Source: DATARH01 sp963734125 (lineage in GTDB: Bacteria > Pseudomonadota > Alphaproteobacteria > ATCC43930 > CGMCC-115725). Taken from it: 64,000 bases of DNA. The stretch is taken from contig CAVTGB010000032.1 in NCBI GenBank assembly GCA_963734125.1, forward strand, positions 1 through 64,000. The letters run 5' to 3'. The first letter of the stretch is position 1, and each line of letters begins with the position of its first letter. This document shows, in pieces, positions 1 to 9,230 of the stretch. Below the pieces are notes generated by a model. That model worked only from the letters and a program-made list of their open reading frames with translations. It was not told where the DNA came from and did no database searches. Both the position numbers and the translations under genes were made by a program.

Positions 1-2
1 GC

Positions 3-1022
3 AATGTCGCGATTGGCGTCTCCCAGGACCATGGGTCGCTGGGCAATACGATGCTGGTCCACGGCAGCGGCACGGCCGGCGACACCGTCAAGGTGTACGA
101 CGGCACGAGCGTGGTCGGAACGGCGGCGGTTTCGGTCAACGGCTTTTGGAGCCTCACCACTTCGCCGCTCGGCGCGGGCACGCACAGCCTGAGCGCGAAG
201 CAGACCGATCCGTCCGGCACCGTCGGCACGGCGTCCCCCACCGACCAGCTGACGGTCAGTCTGAGCAGCCCGAACAGCATTATGTTTTACGGGAACTCGA
301 GCCCCGACTCGTTCACCGGCGGAGCCGGCAACGACACGTTCGTCTTCTCGGCCGCCAACCTGAACCCCGACGACTGGGTCAATGGAGGCGGGGGCACCGA
401 CACGCTGTTGATGACCTCGGCTGGGGCGGTGTGGGTCAACGGGGTGAGGGGGGTCGAGGTCTACCAGCTCGCCAGCGGCGCCAGCAACACACTCACCCTG
501 AGCAACCTCAATTTTAACGGCGTGCCCGGCGCGACAATTCAGGTGAACGGCGGCGCCAACGGCAACACGATCGATGCTTCGTCGGTGACCGGGACAAACG
601 ACCTGGTCTTTGTCGGCGGCGCCGGAGACGACATCATCCAGCCGTCAACCACCGCAACGATGACCGGCGGCGCCGGCAACAACCAGTTTACCTTCGCCGA
701 TATCGGCACGCGCACGATCACCGATTTCGGCGCCAGCGCCGGGAACGAACTGGTGCTGCGCAACAGCGGGTTCAATCTGGGCGTCGACAACGGGCTCGGC
801 ACCGCGACGCCGCAGCACCTCGACGCCAGCGTGTTTGTCGCCGATGCCGGCGGCGTATTCACGACACCCGGCCAACGCTTTGCCTACGACCCGACCAGCG
901 GCACGCTGTATTACGACGCCAACGGCAGTGGCACGCCGTTCAGCAAGTCCGCAGTGGTGACGCTGACCGACCACGCCACGCTGAGCGCCGGGAACTTGGG
1001 CAACCTGTATTTCCGGACATGA
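3..1022 (+). CDS. C-terminal part of an Ig-like / RTX (calcium-binding repeat) surface or secreted protein, 5' partial
   Basis: The reading frame is open to the left edge, so only the last ~340 residues are present. The visible N-terminal ~80 residues are a beta-sandwich module of the bacterial Ig-like type (GDTVKVYDGTSVVG, then GTHSLSAKQTDPSG). After it come degenerate RTX nonapeptides (GGAGNDTFVF, GGAGDDIIQ, GGAGNNQFTF) and a C-terminal block with LYYDANGSG, typical of type I-secreted proteins whose uncleaved C-terminus is the export signal. No secretion genes are in the window. It stops about 440 bp from the integrase and is probably cargo of the same island. Substrate or adhesive role cannot be told from this fragment. 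Confidence 0.8.
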   Translation, partial: NVAIGVSQDHGSLGNTMLVHGSGTAGDTVKVYDGTSVVGTAAVSVNGFWSLTTSPLGAGTHSLSAKQTDPSGTVGTASPTDQLTVSLSSPNSIMFYGNSSPDSFTGGAGNDTFVFSAANLNPDDWVNGGGGTDTLLMTSAGAVWVNGVRGVEVYQLASGASNTLTLSNLNFNGVPGATIQVNGGANGNTIDASSVTGTNDLVFVGGAGDDIIQPSTTATMTGGAGNNQFTFADIGTRTITDFGASAGNELVLRNSGFNLGVDNGLGTATPQHLDASVFVADAGGVFTTPGQRFAYDPTSGTLYYDANGSGTPFSKSAVVTLTDHATLSAGNLGNLYFRT

Positions 1023-1463
1023 TCGCCGCTGTCGGTCGGGTCCGGCGCGGCGGCCTCCAGCGCTGGAACCAGCGCCGCGCCTCGTCGCGACTCCTGAAGT
1101 CGACCGTGCGCCGCCGTTATCTGCCCTATTTCACAGCATTAACAGCCTGTCCAACGGGCGGTCATGAAGCTGATCGGCCTCCCTCTACAAATCAATCCGT
1201 GGCCTGTCCGGTTTGACCGCTTTCGGCGCATCTCGCCCGCCGCCGGGCGGTCAATGAAACCCCGATCGCCCCCGGTTCCCGCGCCAGCCATGTGACAAAG
1301 CGCCCCCACAGCGCAACCCCCACTTGGAGCGGAGGCGCGGCGGCTGAGCGTGGGGCACCCAGCTTTCGGCGGCCAACCTAGCCGCGCCTGTCGCCGAATA
1401 CTACGCCCCCGCGTGCAGCGACACCACCTGCCCGGAGATTGCCGAAGTCGCGCGGAACCGCGC
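1023..1463. other. Intergenic stretch between RTX gene and integrase
   Basis: About 440 bp without a convincing gene. Short open frames exist on both strands but have no ribosome binding site or recognisable protein. I see no second copy of the tRNA-Ser 3' end here, so the far attachment site of the island is not in this gap. Confidence 0.5.
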
Positions 1464-2656
1464 CTATGCCTCGCCGAGCTGCCGCCGTTTCTCGAGAACC
1501 TCGCCGCGCCGGTAGGCGGCCTCGATCTTGTTCTCGACGGCGTGCGCCAGCGCCATTTCGACGACTTCGCGCGGGTATGCGGTGCGCTCGGCCGCCCAAT
1601 CCGAGAACGTCGAGCGGAAACCGTGCGCCGTCAGATCGCCGCGTCCCATGCGCCGCAACAGCATCAAGAGGACCATATTGGACAGCGGCAATGCCCGCCG
1701 CGGGCCGGGGAACACGGGCGCCGCCGGGTCCGGTTTGCCGTCGCGCATCAGCGCCAACGGCCGCACCTTGTCGAGCACCGCGAGCGCAGCCTCGGACAAC
1801 GGTACGCGATGCTCGCGGCCCGCTTTTATGCGCTCGGCCGGCACGGTCCAGACCTTCGCGACCAGATCGATCTCGCCCCACCGCGCGCCCAACGCCTCGC
1901 CGGTGCGCGCCGCCGTCAAAATCGCGAATTCGAGCGCCCGCGCAGACATGCCCTCCCGGCCCCGCACAGCGCCCAGGAATCGGGGCATATCGTCGAACGG
2001 CAGTGCGGCATGGCGCGTCGACCTTCCGCACCTTGGCGCGCGCCGGCAGGATGTGGGCGAGGTTGCCTTTCCACTGCGCCGGGTTCGGCCCTTGCCGGAA
2101 GCCCCGCACCGTCGCGGCATCGAGCACCGCCTCGATACGGCCGCGCACCCGGCTCGCGGTTTCGGGCTTCTCGGTCCAGATCGGATCGAGCACTTGCACG
2201 ACCAGCCCGGCATCGATCGCCGACACAGGCAATTCCCCCAATGTGGGGTAAACGTAGGTTTGGAGCGTCGCCGTCCATTGCGCCGCATGCTTCGCGTCGC
2301 GCCAGCCCGCCCGGTTCTTTTCGATGAATTCGACGGCACACTCGCGGAAGGTCCGGTCCTTGGCGACGGAAACCCGCTGCGCTTGCCGCTGAGCCGCCTT
2401 GGCGTCGAGCGGGTCAATTCCCTCATGCCGCAGCTTGCGGTGCGCTGACGCCTTTCCGCGCGCCTCCGCGAGCGAGATATCGGGGAAGGGTCCAAGCCCC
2501 ATGTCGCGCCGCTTGCCGTCGAGCTGGAAACGGAACACCCAGGACTTGGCGCCGGTGGCCGAGACGCGAAGGTAAAGCCCGCCGCCGTCATGCAGCACCG
2601 CCGGCCCCTTCGCCTTTGTTATTCTCGACCGCTGATAGTTTGCCGGTGCGCGCCAT
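1464..2656 (-). pseudogene. Tyrosine recombinase / prophage-type integrase (Arm DNA-binding domain family), frameshifted
   Basis: Integrase of the P4-like family that inserts islands into tRNA genes. The start is MARTGKLSAVE at 2656. One base later than expected, near 2625, the frame changes and continues as HDGGGLYLRVSATGAKSW (the N-terminal arm-binding domain); a second frameshift near 2012 leads into the catalytic domain. All catalytic positions are present: Arg in TAARTGEALGARW, HGFR, a second His in LAHAV and the Tyr in IEAAYRRGE. It lies 170 bp from the 3' end of tRNA-Ser and reads away from it, the usual island arrangement. Two single-base indels make it either a decayed gene or the product of sequence error; neighbouring core genes are broken the same way. 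Confidence 0.85.
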
Positions 2657-2826
2657 CGTTCTGCCTCCGCCGATCGGGTCGAATTGGAGGAACGACGATC
2701 CCGTTCGCCACTTAATTCCCCCATCAATGCTGAGATAGTACGATACGACGGAAGACGTAAAGGTGAGGTATCTCTTGGCTTTTGGTTCGTGAGCGAGACA
2801 AGCCGAGACGGCCAGAAGTGGGAGGA

Positions 2827-2916
2827 TGGCGGAGGGAGCGGGATTCGAACCCGCGATGGAGTTGCCCCCATACACACTTTCCAGGCGTGCGCCTTCAACC
2901 GCTCGGCCACCCCTCC
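2827..2916 (-). tRNA. tRNA-Ser (anticodon GGA)
   Basis: Read on the minus strand, the acceptor stem GGAGGGG pairs with the 3' end before discriminator G and an encoded CCA. The anticodon loop is CTGGAAA (GGA, reading UCC/UCU). A long variable arm typical of class II serine tRNAs and the T-arm GGGTTCGAATCCC are present. The 3' end faces the integrase, so it is the likely attachment site of the island to the left. Confidence 0.95.
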
Positions 2917-3152
2917 GTTGCCGCCCTTGTCGCTTCGGCGGAGCGCAGACTAGCGGAAGCGCCCGGCGCCGTGCAACGCGGCCCCGCCGCCGCGGTGCGC
3001 TGGCGAGTGGGACGATGACGGCGCGACGACAGCCGCGCCCGCCTAGCGCTGGCGCTGGCGGCGGCTTAAACTGCGGCGCGTGCTCGCTCTCTGACCCCAA
3101 CCCCGCCCGCCGGCGGGAGTAGAGGGCGGGGGCAAACGGGGACGGTTGGGGC

Positions 3153-4692
3153 ATGGTCGCGCGGGTTCGCACCGTGGCGTTCCACGGGGTCGAGGTCATC
3201 GAGGTCGAGACCCAGGTGACGATCGCCTCGGGGCTGCCGGCGTTCACCGTCGTGGGGCTCCCGGACAAGGCGGTCGCCGAATCGCGCGAGCGGGTGCGCG
3301 CCGCCCTCTCGGTGCTCGGCCTCGCGCTGCCGCCGCGGCACATCACGGTCAATCTCGCGCCGGCTGACGTCTTGAAGGAAGGCAGCCACTTCGATTTGCC
3401 GATCGCGCTTGGCCTCCTCGCCGAGATGGAGGTGCTGCCGCAGGACGAGCTTGCCGGCTACACCGCCTTGGGCGAAGTCTCGCTCGATGGCTCGTTGACC
3501 CGGGTTCCCGGGGTGTTGCTCGCCGCGCTCGCGGCCGCCGCGCGGCAGAGCGGCATCATCTGTCCCATGGATTGCGGGGGCGAAGCGGCCTGGGCCGGCG
3601 ACGTTGAGGTCATCGCGGCGCCAAGCCTCCTCGCCATCATCAACCATTTCAAGGGAACCCAGCTGCTGCCGCCGCCCGAAGCCAAGCTCGCCCCGTCGCG
3701 CGCCGCCGGGCTGGATTTGAGGGACGTCAAGGGCCAGGAAAGTGCCAAGCGGGCGCTGGAGATCGCCGCGTCGGGCGGCCACAATTTATTGATGGTCGGG
3801 CCGCCGGGCTCGGGCAAGTCGATGCTGGCAGCGCGGCTCCCCGGCATCCTGCCGCCGCTTGAACCGGCCGAAGCGCTCGAGTTGGGGATGATCCAGTCGG
3901 TCGCCGGGGGATTGCGCGGCGGCGGGCTTCTGCGCGAGCGGCCGTTCCGCGACCCGCATCACTCCGCCTCGCTCCCGGCGCTCGTCGGTGGCGGGCTGCG
4001 CACCCGCCCCGGCGAGATCAGCCTGGCGCATCAGGGTGTCCTCTTTCTCGACGAACTGCCGGAGTTCAGCCGCGCCGCGCTCGAGGCGTTGCGCCAGCCG
4101 CTCGAAACCGGGCGAATCAGCATCGCCCGCGCCAACAGCCACGTCACCTATCCGGCGAGGGTCCAACTCGTCGCGGCGATGAATCCGTGCCGCTGCGGCT
4201 ATCTCGCCGAGCCCGGGCGGGCCTGCGGGCGGGCGCCGCGCTGCGCGCAGGATTATCAGTCGCGGATCTCCGGGCCGCTGCTCGACCGCATCGATCTCTA
4301 TGATCGACGTGCCCGCGGTCGCCTCGGCCGACCTCGCGCTACCGCCGCCGGCCGAAGCGAGCGCCGCCATCGCCCGCCGGGTCGGCGCGGCGCGCGCCCG
4401 CCAGAGCCGCCGCTACGGCGCACTGCCGCCGGAGCAGCGCATCCGCACCAATGCCGAAGCTGACGGCGCTCTCCTTGACGAGGTCGCCACCCCCGACGCG
4501 GGGGGTCTCGCACTCCTCCAGCGCGCCGCGGAGCGCCTGCGCCTCTCGGCACGCGGCTATCACCGGGTGCTGCGGGTGGCGCGCACCCTCGCCGACCTCG
4601 AGGGCGCCGCCGGCGTCGCCCGCCCGCACATCGCCGAGGCGCTCAGCTACCGCATGCCGCTCAATGTCGCCGAGCGGGGCGCCGGCGGGTGA
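3153..4692 (+). pseudogene. comM: ComM/YifB-family Mg-chelatase-like AAA+ ATPase, one frameshift
   Basis: ComM is a hexameric helicase that promotes branch migration during natural transformation. The protein (~513 residues if repaired) has the N-terminal ChlI-like fold (GLPAFTVVGLPDKAVAESRERVRAA), Walker A GPPGSGKS near residue 220, Walker B GVLFLDELPEF, the cysteine-bearing insertion (NPCRCGYLAEPGRACG) and the SGPLLDRIDL motif. At about 4297 the frame changes by one base: DRIDL is followed by IDVPAVASADL in another frame, and the C-terminal domain then runs to 4692. The break falls inside a highly conserved motif, so a sequence error is plausible. Confidence 0.88.
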
Positions 4693-4855
4693 TCCGGCAG
4701 GTGATTCTCGGGCCCGGACCGCCCGGCGTGGGAGCCGGGGTCGAGGATGATGGCCCGCGGCGGCAATCGCGAGAACGGAAATTCCTTGCCGGATGCGGAG
4801 CCAATCGCGACATTGACGGAAGAGACCCCCGCCCACCAGGCCGAGGCAGTACGAC

Positions 4856-6043
4856 ATGAGCGAACCCTATCTGCGCAGCGGCATCTTTCTGGCGCCGTTT
4901 CATAACCACGACGAAAACCCGACGCTGTCGATCGAGCGCGACCTCGAACTGCTTGGAGCATCTCGACCGGCTCAATTACCACGAGGCGTGGATCGGCGAG
5001 CACCATTCGGGCGGGTTCGAGCTGATCGCCTGCCCGGAGATGTTCATCGCCGCGGCGGCGCAGCGCACCCGCCACATCCGCCTCGGCACCGGCGTCGTGT
5101 CGTTGCCCTATCACAACCCGTTCATGCTGGCCGACCGCATGGTTCAGCTCGACCACATGACGCGCGGCCGGGCGATGTTCGGCGTCGGACCCGGGCGCGC
5201 TTGGTGCACGATGCGCTTGAAGATCGGCATCGACCCCGGCGACCAGCGCGAGATGATGGACGAATCGTTCGACGTCATCGTCCGACTGCTCAACGGCGAG
5301 ATCGTCAACGCGCAAGACCGATTGGTTCAACCTGACCGAGGCGCAATTGCAGCTGCGCCCCTACACGCGGCCGACGATGGAACTGGCGGTCGCCGCCGCG
5401 CGCTCGCCGTCGGGCTCCGTGCCTCGCCGGCAAATACGGCGTCGGCATGCTGTCGATCGGCGGCACCAGCCCGGTGGCGATGGAGCGCCACACCGCCAAT
5501 TGGGGGCTCTACGAGGAGACCGCGCGCGCCAACGGCCACACGCCCAGACCGCAAGGACTGGCGCGTCGTCGGCATGTTCCACATCGCCGAGACGCGCGAA
5601 CAGGCGCGCAAGAATGTCCAGTTCGGGGTCCAGGCCTTCGCCAATTATTTCCGCGATGTCGCGACCTTCCCGATCATCCCGCCCGAGGTCGCCGGACCCG
5701 ACCGATTGGCTGAGTCGAAACCGGCACCGGCTGCATCGGCACGCCCGACGACGCGATCGCCTATATCGAGCGGCTGATCGCGGGCTCGGGCGGGTTCGGC
5801 GTCATCTGCGAGCTGGCGCAGAACTGGGCCGACTGGGAGGCGACCAAGCGGCATTACGAATTGATGGCGCGCTTTGTGCACCCGCATTTCCAGCAGAGCC
5901 GCGATCTGCTTGCAGGGCAGCTATGATTACGCCACCAGCCGTCATGTCGACTTCACCGGCCAGGCCGCCGCGGCGATCCAGAAGGAGATCGACCGGCACG
6001 CGGCCCGTCGCGCCGCCGAAGCAAGAAGGCAGCGGCGGAATAG
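4856..6043 (+). pseudogene. Luciferase-like (LLM class) flavin-dependent oxidoreductase, multiply frameshifted
   Basis: The start MSEPYLRSGIFLAPFHNHDE and the block LNYHEAWIGEHHSGGFEL are signatures of flavin-dependent monooxygenases of the bacterial luciferase fold (TIM barrel, FMNH2 supplied by a separate reductase). The conserved chain can be followed to the end only by changing frame about eight times, near 4952, around 5195, 5313, 5425, 5550, 5715, 5918 and 6020. Recognisable later blocks are LRPYTRPTMELAVAAA, GMLSIGGTSP, DWRVVGMFHIAETREQAR and the tail YDYATSRHVDFTG. No base-pair-level decay such as in-frame stops is otherwise seen. Substrate unknown. Confidence 0.8.
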
Positions 6044-6079
6044 GCACGCTGATTGCGCGGTTAGCGGAGTGCCAGCGCG

Positions 6080-6373
6080 ATGCAGAGCCAGAACCGGTTC
6101 TTCGACGACATCGCCCGCGTCGCCTCGGGCGCGGTGGGCGCCATTTCCGGCGTGCGGGGCGAGATCGAGCCGCGCCTGCGCGACCAGCTCGAACGGGTGC
6201 TTGCCGGGTATGGATCTGGTCAGCCGCGAGGAGTTCGAAGCCGTCAAGGCGATGGCGGCCAAGGCGCGCGCGGAGCAGGAAGCGCTGCTGGCGCCGGATC
6301 GAGGAGCTCGAAGGGCACGCTTGCCGGCGCCCGGCAAAACGCGCGCCGCGAGGCCACGCCCTCAATCGCCTGA
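6080..6373 (+). pseudogene. ubiK: UbiK-like accessory factor (BMFP domain), frameshifted
   Basis: The start MQSQNRFFDDIARVASGA and the C-terminal coiled coil MDLVSREEFEAVKAMAAKA plus RIEELEG identify the short YqiC/UbiK family. UbiK assists aerobic ubiquinone biosynthesis by binding the Ubi complex and membrane lipid. The conserved coiled coil is in a different frame from both start and stop, so there is one indel near 6208 and another near 6300. Expected length is about 90-100 residues. It precedes the YbjN-like gene and proC in the same direction. Confidence 0.75.
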
Positions 6374-6549
6374 GGCCAAAAACGACCCGAAACGCTAAAT
6401 CTAGTCTTGCCATGGTCGAGCCGCTTTGGCAGCGTAGCCCCGCCCAGCTTTTTACGTCGCCCTGAAATCATCCTGGAGGAGTGAAAAGCTGCCTGATCAA
6501 ACCGACAGCTCCGCGGTACCGTCTCGTCGAGTCGCTCGAGGAGGGCGCG

Positions 6550-7057
6550 ATGACCTCTGTCTCCATGGTCGAAGTCTCGTCTCACACCGGCAATCCGATC
6601 GATCTCGTCGAGGAAATCGTCGTCGCCAATGATTGGGCGCACGACCGCGCCAGCGAAGAGGAGATGATCGTCGAGATCTCCGGGCGCTGGTGCGATTACC
6701 GGATGTATTTTCTGTGGCAGGAGGAGCTGAGCGCGCTGCATTTTTCGTGCGGCTTCGACATGAAGGTGCCGAAGCGGCGGCGCGGCCCGCTCTACGAATT
6801 GCTGGCGCTGGCCAACGAGCGGCTGTGGCTCGGCCATTTCGACCTCGCCGCCGGTGACGCCTCGCCGGCGTTTCGCTACGCAGTATTGTTGCGCGGGATG
6901 GCCATGGCGCAGCTCCGAGCAGGTCGAGGAGCTCGTCGATATCGCGCTCTCGGAATGCGAGCGTTTCTATCCGGCGTTCCAGCTGGTGATCTGGGGCGGC
7001 AAATCAGCCGATGAGGCGATGGCGACGGCGATGATCGAACCGATCGGCGAGGCCTGA
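6550..7057 (+). pseudogene. YbjN domain-containing protein, one frameshift
   Basis: Alphaproteobacterial YbjN-type protein (~168 residues), structurally like type III secretion chaperones; its biochemical function is not established. MTSVSMVEVSSHTGNPIDLV is chosen as start because the upstream in-frame extension is not family-like. Motifs include EIVVANDWAHDRASEEEM, LHFSCGFDMKVPKRRR and, after a one-base frame change near 6910, SEQVEELVDIALSECERFYP and FQLVIWGGKSADEA. It sits just upstream of proC, a common arrangement in this class. Confidence 0.8.
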
Positions 7058-7090
7058 CCCCACCGACGCCCTTGCCGAGGCAGCGTTGGG

Positions 7091-7931
7091 ATGACCGCTT
7101 CATCAACCTCGACCCCGGCGAAAGCCGGCACGCTCATTCTCGTCGGCTGCGGCCAGATGGGCTCGGCGATGCTGCGCGGCTGGCTCGCGCGCGACGCGGC
7201 CCAGCGGTTTCTTGTCGTCGAACCGGCGGGAGCGCCCTCCGCGCCTGGCCGACGCCACCGGCGTCACCTTCTTTAGCGCAGCGGACGATCTGCCGGCCGG
7301 GCTTCTTCCTGATGCCGTCGTCTTCGCGGTCAAGCCGCAAGTCGATCGACGACGTAGTGCCGGCCTACCGCCGTTGCGTACGGCCGCAGACGCTGTTCCT
7401 GTCGATCGCCGCCGGCACGACGATCGCGGGCATCGGCGCGGCATCTGGGTGAGGCTGCGATCGTCCGCTGCGATGCCCAACACCCCGGCGGCGATCGGCC
7501 GCGCGATCACCGTCGCCTGCCCCAATCCCCGGGTCAGCGCCGCCCAGCGCGCGCTCTGCGAGGCGCTGCTCGCGGCGATCGGCGACAGTACCTGGGTCGA
7601 GGACGAGGCGCTGATGGATGCGGTGACCGCCGTCTCGGGCAGCGGCCCCGCCTATGTGTTCCTGCTGATCGAGGCGCTGGCCGACGCCGGCGAACGGGTC
7701 GGGCTGCCGGCTGATCTGGCGCTGCGTCTTGCCCGGGCGACGGTCGCCGGTGCCGGCGAATTGGCCCGGCTCTCGTCCGAGCCTCCGGCGCGGCTGCGTG
7801 AGAACGTCACCAGCCCGGGCGGCACCACGCGCGCCGCGCTCGATGTGTTGATGGCCGAGAACGGCCTCCCGCAACTGCTCGAACGCGCGGTCGCCGCGGC
7901 CACGGCCCGGTCGCGCGAACTGGCGAGCTGA
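7091..7931 (+). pseudogene. proC: Pyrroline-5-carboxylate reductase ProC, frameshifted
   Basis: ProC reduces pyrroline-5-carboxylate to proline with NAD(P)H. The N-terminal Rossmann motif is LILVGCGQMGSAMLRGWL; the dimerisation domain carries MDAVTAVSGSGPAYVFLLIE and the C-terminal signature VTSPGGTTRAALDVL. The middle is spread over three frames, with indels near 7230, 7340, 7445 and 7470 (AVKPQ, then IDDVVPAYRRCV, LFLSIAAGTTIAGIG, then AMPNTPAAIG). Repaired length is about 280 residues, normal for the family. Proline synthesis is normally essential for prototrophy, so four indels suggest error rather than decay unless a second copy exists. Confidence 0.88.
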
Positions 7932-7944
7932 GCGGGCGCGGGCG

Positions 7945-8586
7945 ATGGCAAAGGGCCGCTCGTCGCGCGTCTCGGGTGGTGCCGCGGCGCCCCCGCCTAG
8001 CGAGCGCGACCGGATCATCGATGCCGCGCTGAGCCTCACGGCGCAGCAAGGCTGGCGGCGCCTGTCGCTGGCCGCGGTCGCGGCCGAAGCCGACGTGCCG
8101 ATCCTCGCCCTCTACCGCGTCTTCCGGTCGAAGCCGGCGATCCTGTGCGGATTTTCCCGGCGGATCGACGAAGCGGTATTGGCGGCGCCGCTCGATGCCG
8201 AAGCTGACGAGCGGCCGCGTGATCGGCTTTTCGATCTGCTGATGCGGCGATTCGACGCGCTGCGACCCTATCGGGCGGCGCTCGAGGTGCTTGGCCGCGA
8301 ATTGCCGACCGACCCACCTGCTGCGCTTGGCGCTGGCGCGCGATTGCTATGCTCGATCGCGTGGATGCTCGAAGCGGCGGGGATTTCCACCACCGGTTTG
8401 GGCGGGATCGTGGCGTTGAAGCTGACCGCCGCCGTATATCTGGCGACGTTGCGGGTCTGGCTGCGCGACGATTCGCCCGACCTGGCGCCGACCATGGCGG
8501 CGCTCGACCGACGGCTGCGGACAATCGAGCGCTGGTTCGGCTCGGGACGGCGGCCGCGGCCCAACGCAAATGGGAGTCGGGCCTGA
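7945..8586 (+). CDS. TetR-family transcriptional regulator
   Basis: 213 residues. The N-terminal helix-turn-helix runs over about residues 21-67 (DRIIDAALSLTAQQGWRRLS, then AVAAEADVPILALYRVFRSK). The C-terminal ligand-binding half is alanine/leucine rich and not family-specific. It starts 13 bp after proC and is probably co-transcribed with it. It is the first gene after the error-dense block that reads cleanly from end to end. The target is unknown; the downstream phasin has its own promoter. Confidence 0.82.
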   Translation: MAKGRSSRVSGGAAAPPPSERDRIIDAALSLTAQQGWRRLSLAAVAAEADVPILALYRVFRSKPAILCGFSRRIDEAVLAAPLDAEADERPRDRLFDLLMRRFDALRPYRAALEVLGRELPTDPPAALGAGARLLCSIAWMLEAAGISTTGLGGIVALKLTAAVYLATLRVWLRDDSPDLAPTMAALDRRLRTIERWFGSGRRPRPNANGSRA

Positions 8587-8620
8587 CCCGCCTTCCCGGT
8601 TGCTGCAGTGCAAAATCTTC

Positions 8621-8649
8621 TTGACGTCGTCAGGGACGAGGCCGATATA
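8621..8649 (+). promoter_or_regulatory. Sigma-70 type promoter of the phasin gene
   Basis: The -35 TTGACG (8621-8626) and -10 GATATA (8644-8649) are separated by exactly 17 bp, giving a start near 8656 and a leader of about 44 nt. Just upstream lies TGCTGCAGTGCA (about 8601-8612), similar to the TGC-rich sites bound by the polyhydroxyalkanoate repressor PhaR in related bacteria. That operator call is inference. Confidence 0.6.
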
Positions 8650-8699
8650 GGTCGTTGTGCACCGCACAAATTCTTAGCCCCTGATCCGGAGCCGCAACC

Positions 8700-9137
8700 A
8701 TGGCTGATGCTCGTCGCCCGAACCCCTTCGACTTTGACGTGACCAAGATGTTTAGCGAGTTCCGTTTCCGTCCGTTCGATGTCGAGGCGGCATGGGCGGC
8801 GCAGCGCCGCAACATCGAGGCGGTCAGCCAGGCCAACCAGCTTGCTGTCGAGAGCGTGCAGGCGGTCGCCAAGCATCAAATCGAGCTGACCCGCGAGGCC
8901 TTCGAGGGGTTCTCCGCGCTGTGGCGCGACCTCGCCACCCCGGCCTCGACCGAGGACCGCATCGCCAAGAACACCGATTACTTCAAGCAGATCCTCGACA
9001 AAGGCGTGAAGCATGGCGGCGAGATCGCCACGATCACGGCCAAGGCCGGCAGCGAGGCGGCCGAGATCCTGCACAAGCGCACCACCGAGGGTCTCGACGA
9101 GATCCGCGCCCTGGCGACCCCGCACACCGCAAAGTAA
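8700..9137 (+). CDS. Phasin family protein (polyhydroxyalkanoate granule-associated)
   Basis: 145 residues, mostly amphipathic helix, in the phasin_2 pattern: an N-terminal FDFDVTKMFSEFRF, then NIEAVSQANQLAVESVQAVA, and a C-terminal SEAAEILHKRTTEGLDEIRA. Phasins coat polyhydroxybutyrate granules and control their size. GGAG lies 8 nt before the ATG. The gene stands alone with a promoter and possible operator upstream, as expected for a gene induced when polymer accumulates. No PHA synthase is in the window. Confidence 0.88.
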   Translation: MADARRPNPFDFDVTKMFSEFRFRPFDVEAAWAAQRRNIEAVSQANQLAVESVQAVAKHQIELTREAFEGFSALWRDLATPASTEDRIAKNTDYFKQILDKGVKHGGEIATITAKAGSEAAEILHKRTTEGLDEIRALATPHTAK

Positions 9138-9167
9138 CGGAGCCCCCTTCGTCGCAAGAACGTTAGG

Positions 9168-9193
9168 GAGGTCGCTCACGCAGCAGCGGCCTC
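9168..9193 (+). terminator. Possible stem-loop downstream of phasin
   Basis: GAGGTCGCT and AGCGGCCTC can pair (nine positions, one G-U) around an eight-base loop, 30 bp after the phasin stop. There is no T run, so a strong intrinsic terminator is not supported. Confidence 0.3.
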
Positions 9194-9230
9194 TCTCGCA
9201 TGTCCCTTGCGCGCGGGGTGGGAAGCGGTC

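Noticed and set aside
1390..1463. Minus-strand segment beyond the integrase stop reads AISGQVVSLHAGA then stop, like the C-terminus of a short-chain dehydrogenase
   Set aside because: Only about 15 residues with no upstream domain; too short to call a gene remnant.
2657..2826. Open frame running from the tRNA into the integrase (minus strand)
   Set aside because: It translates the tRNA gene; the integrase has its own start at 2656.
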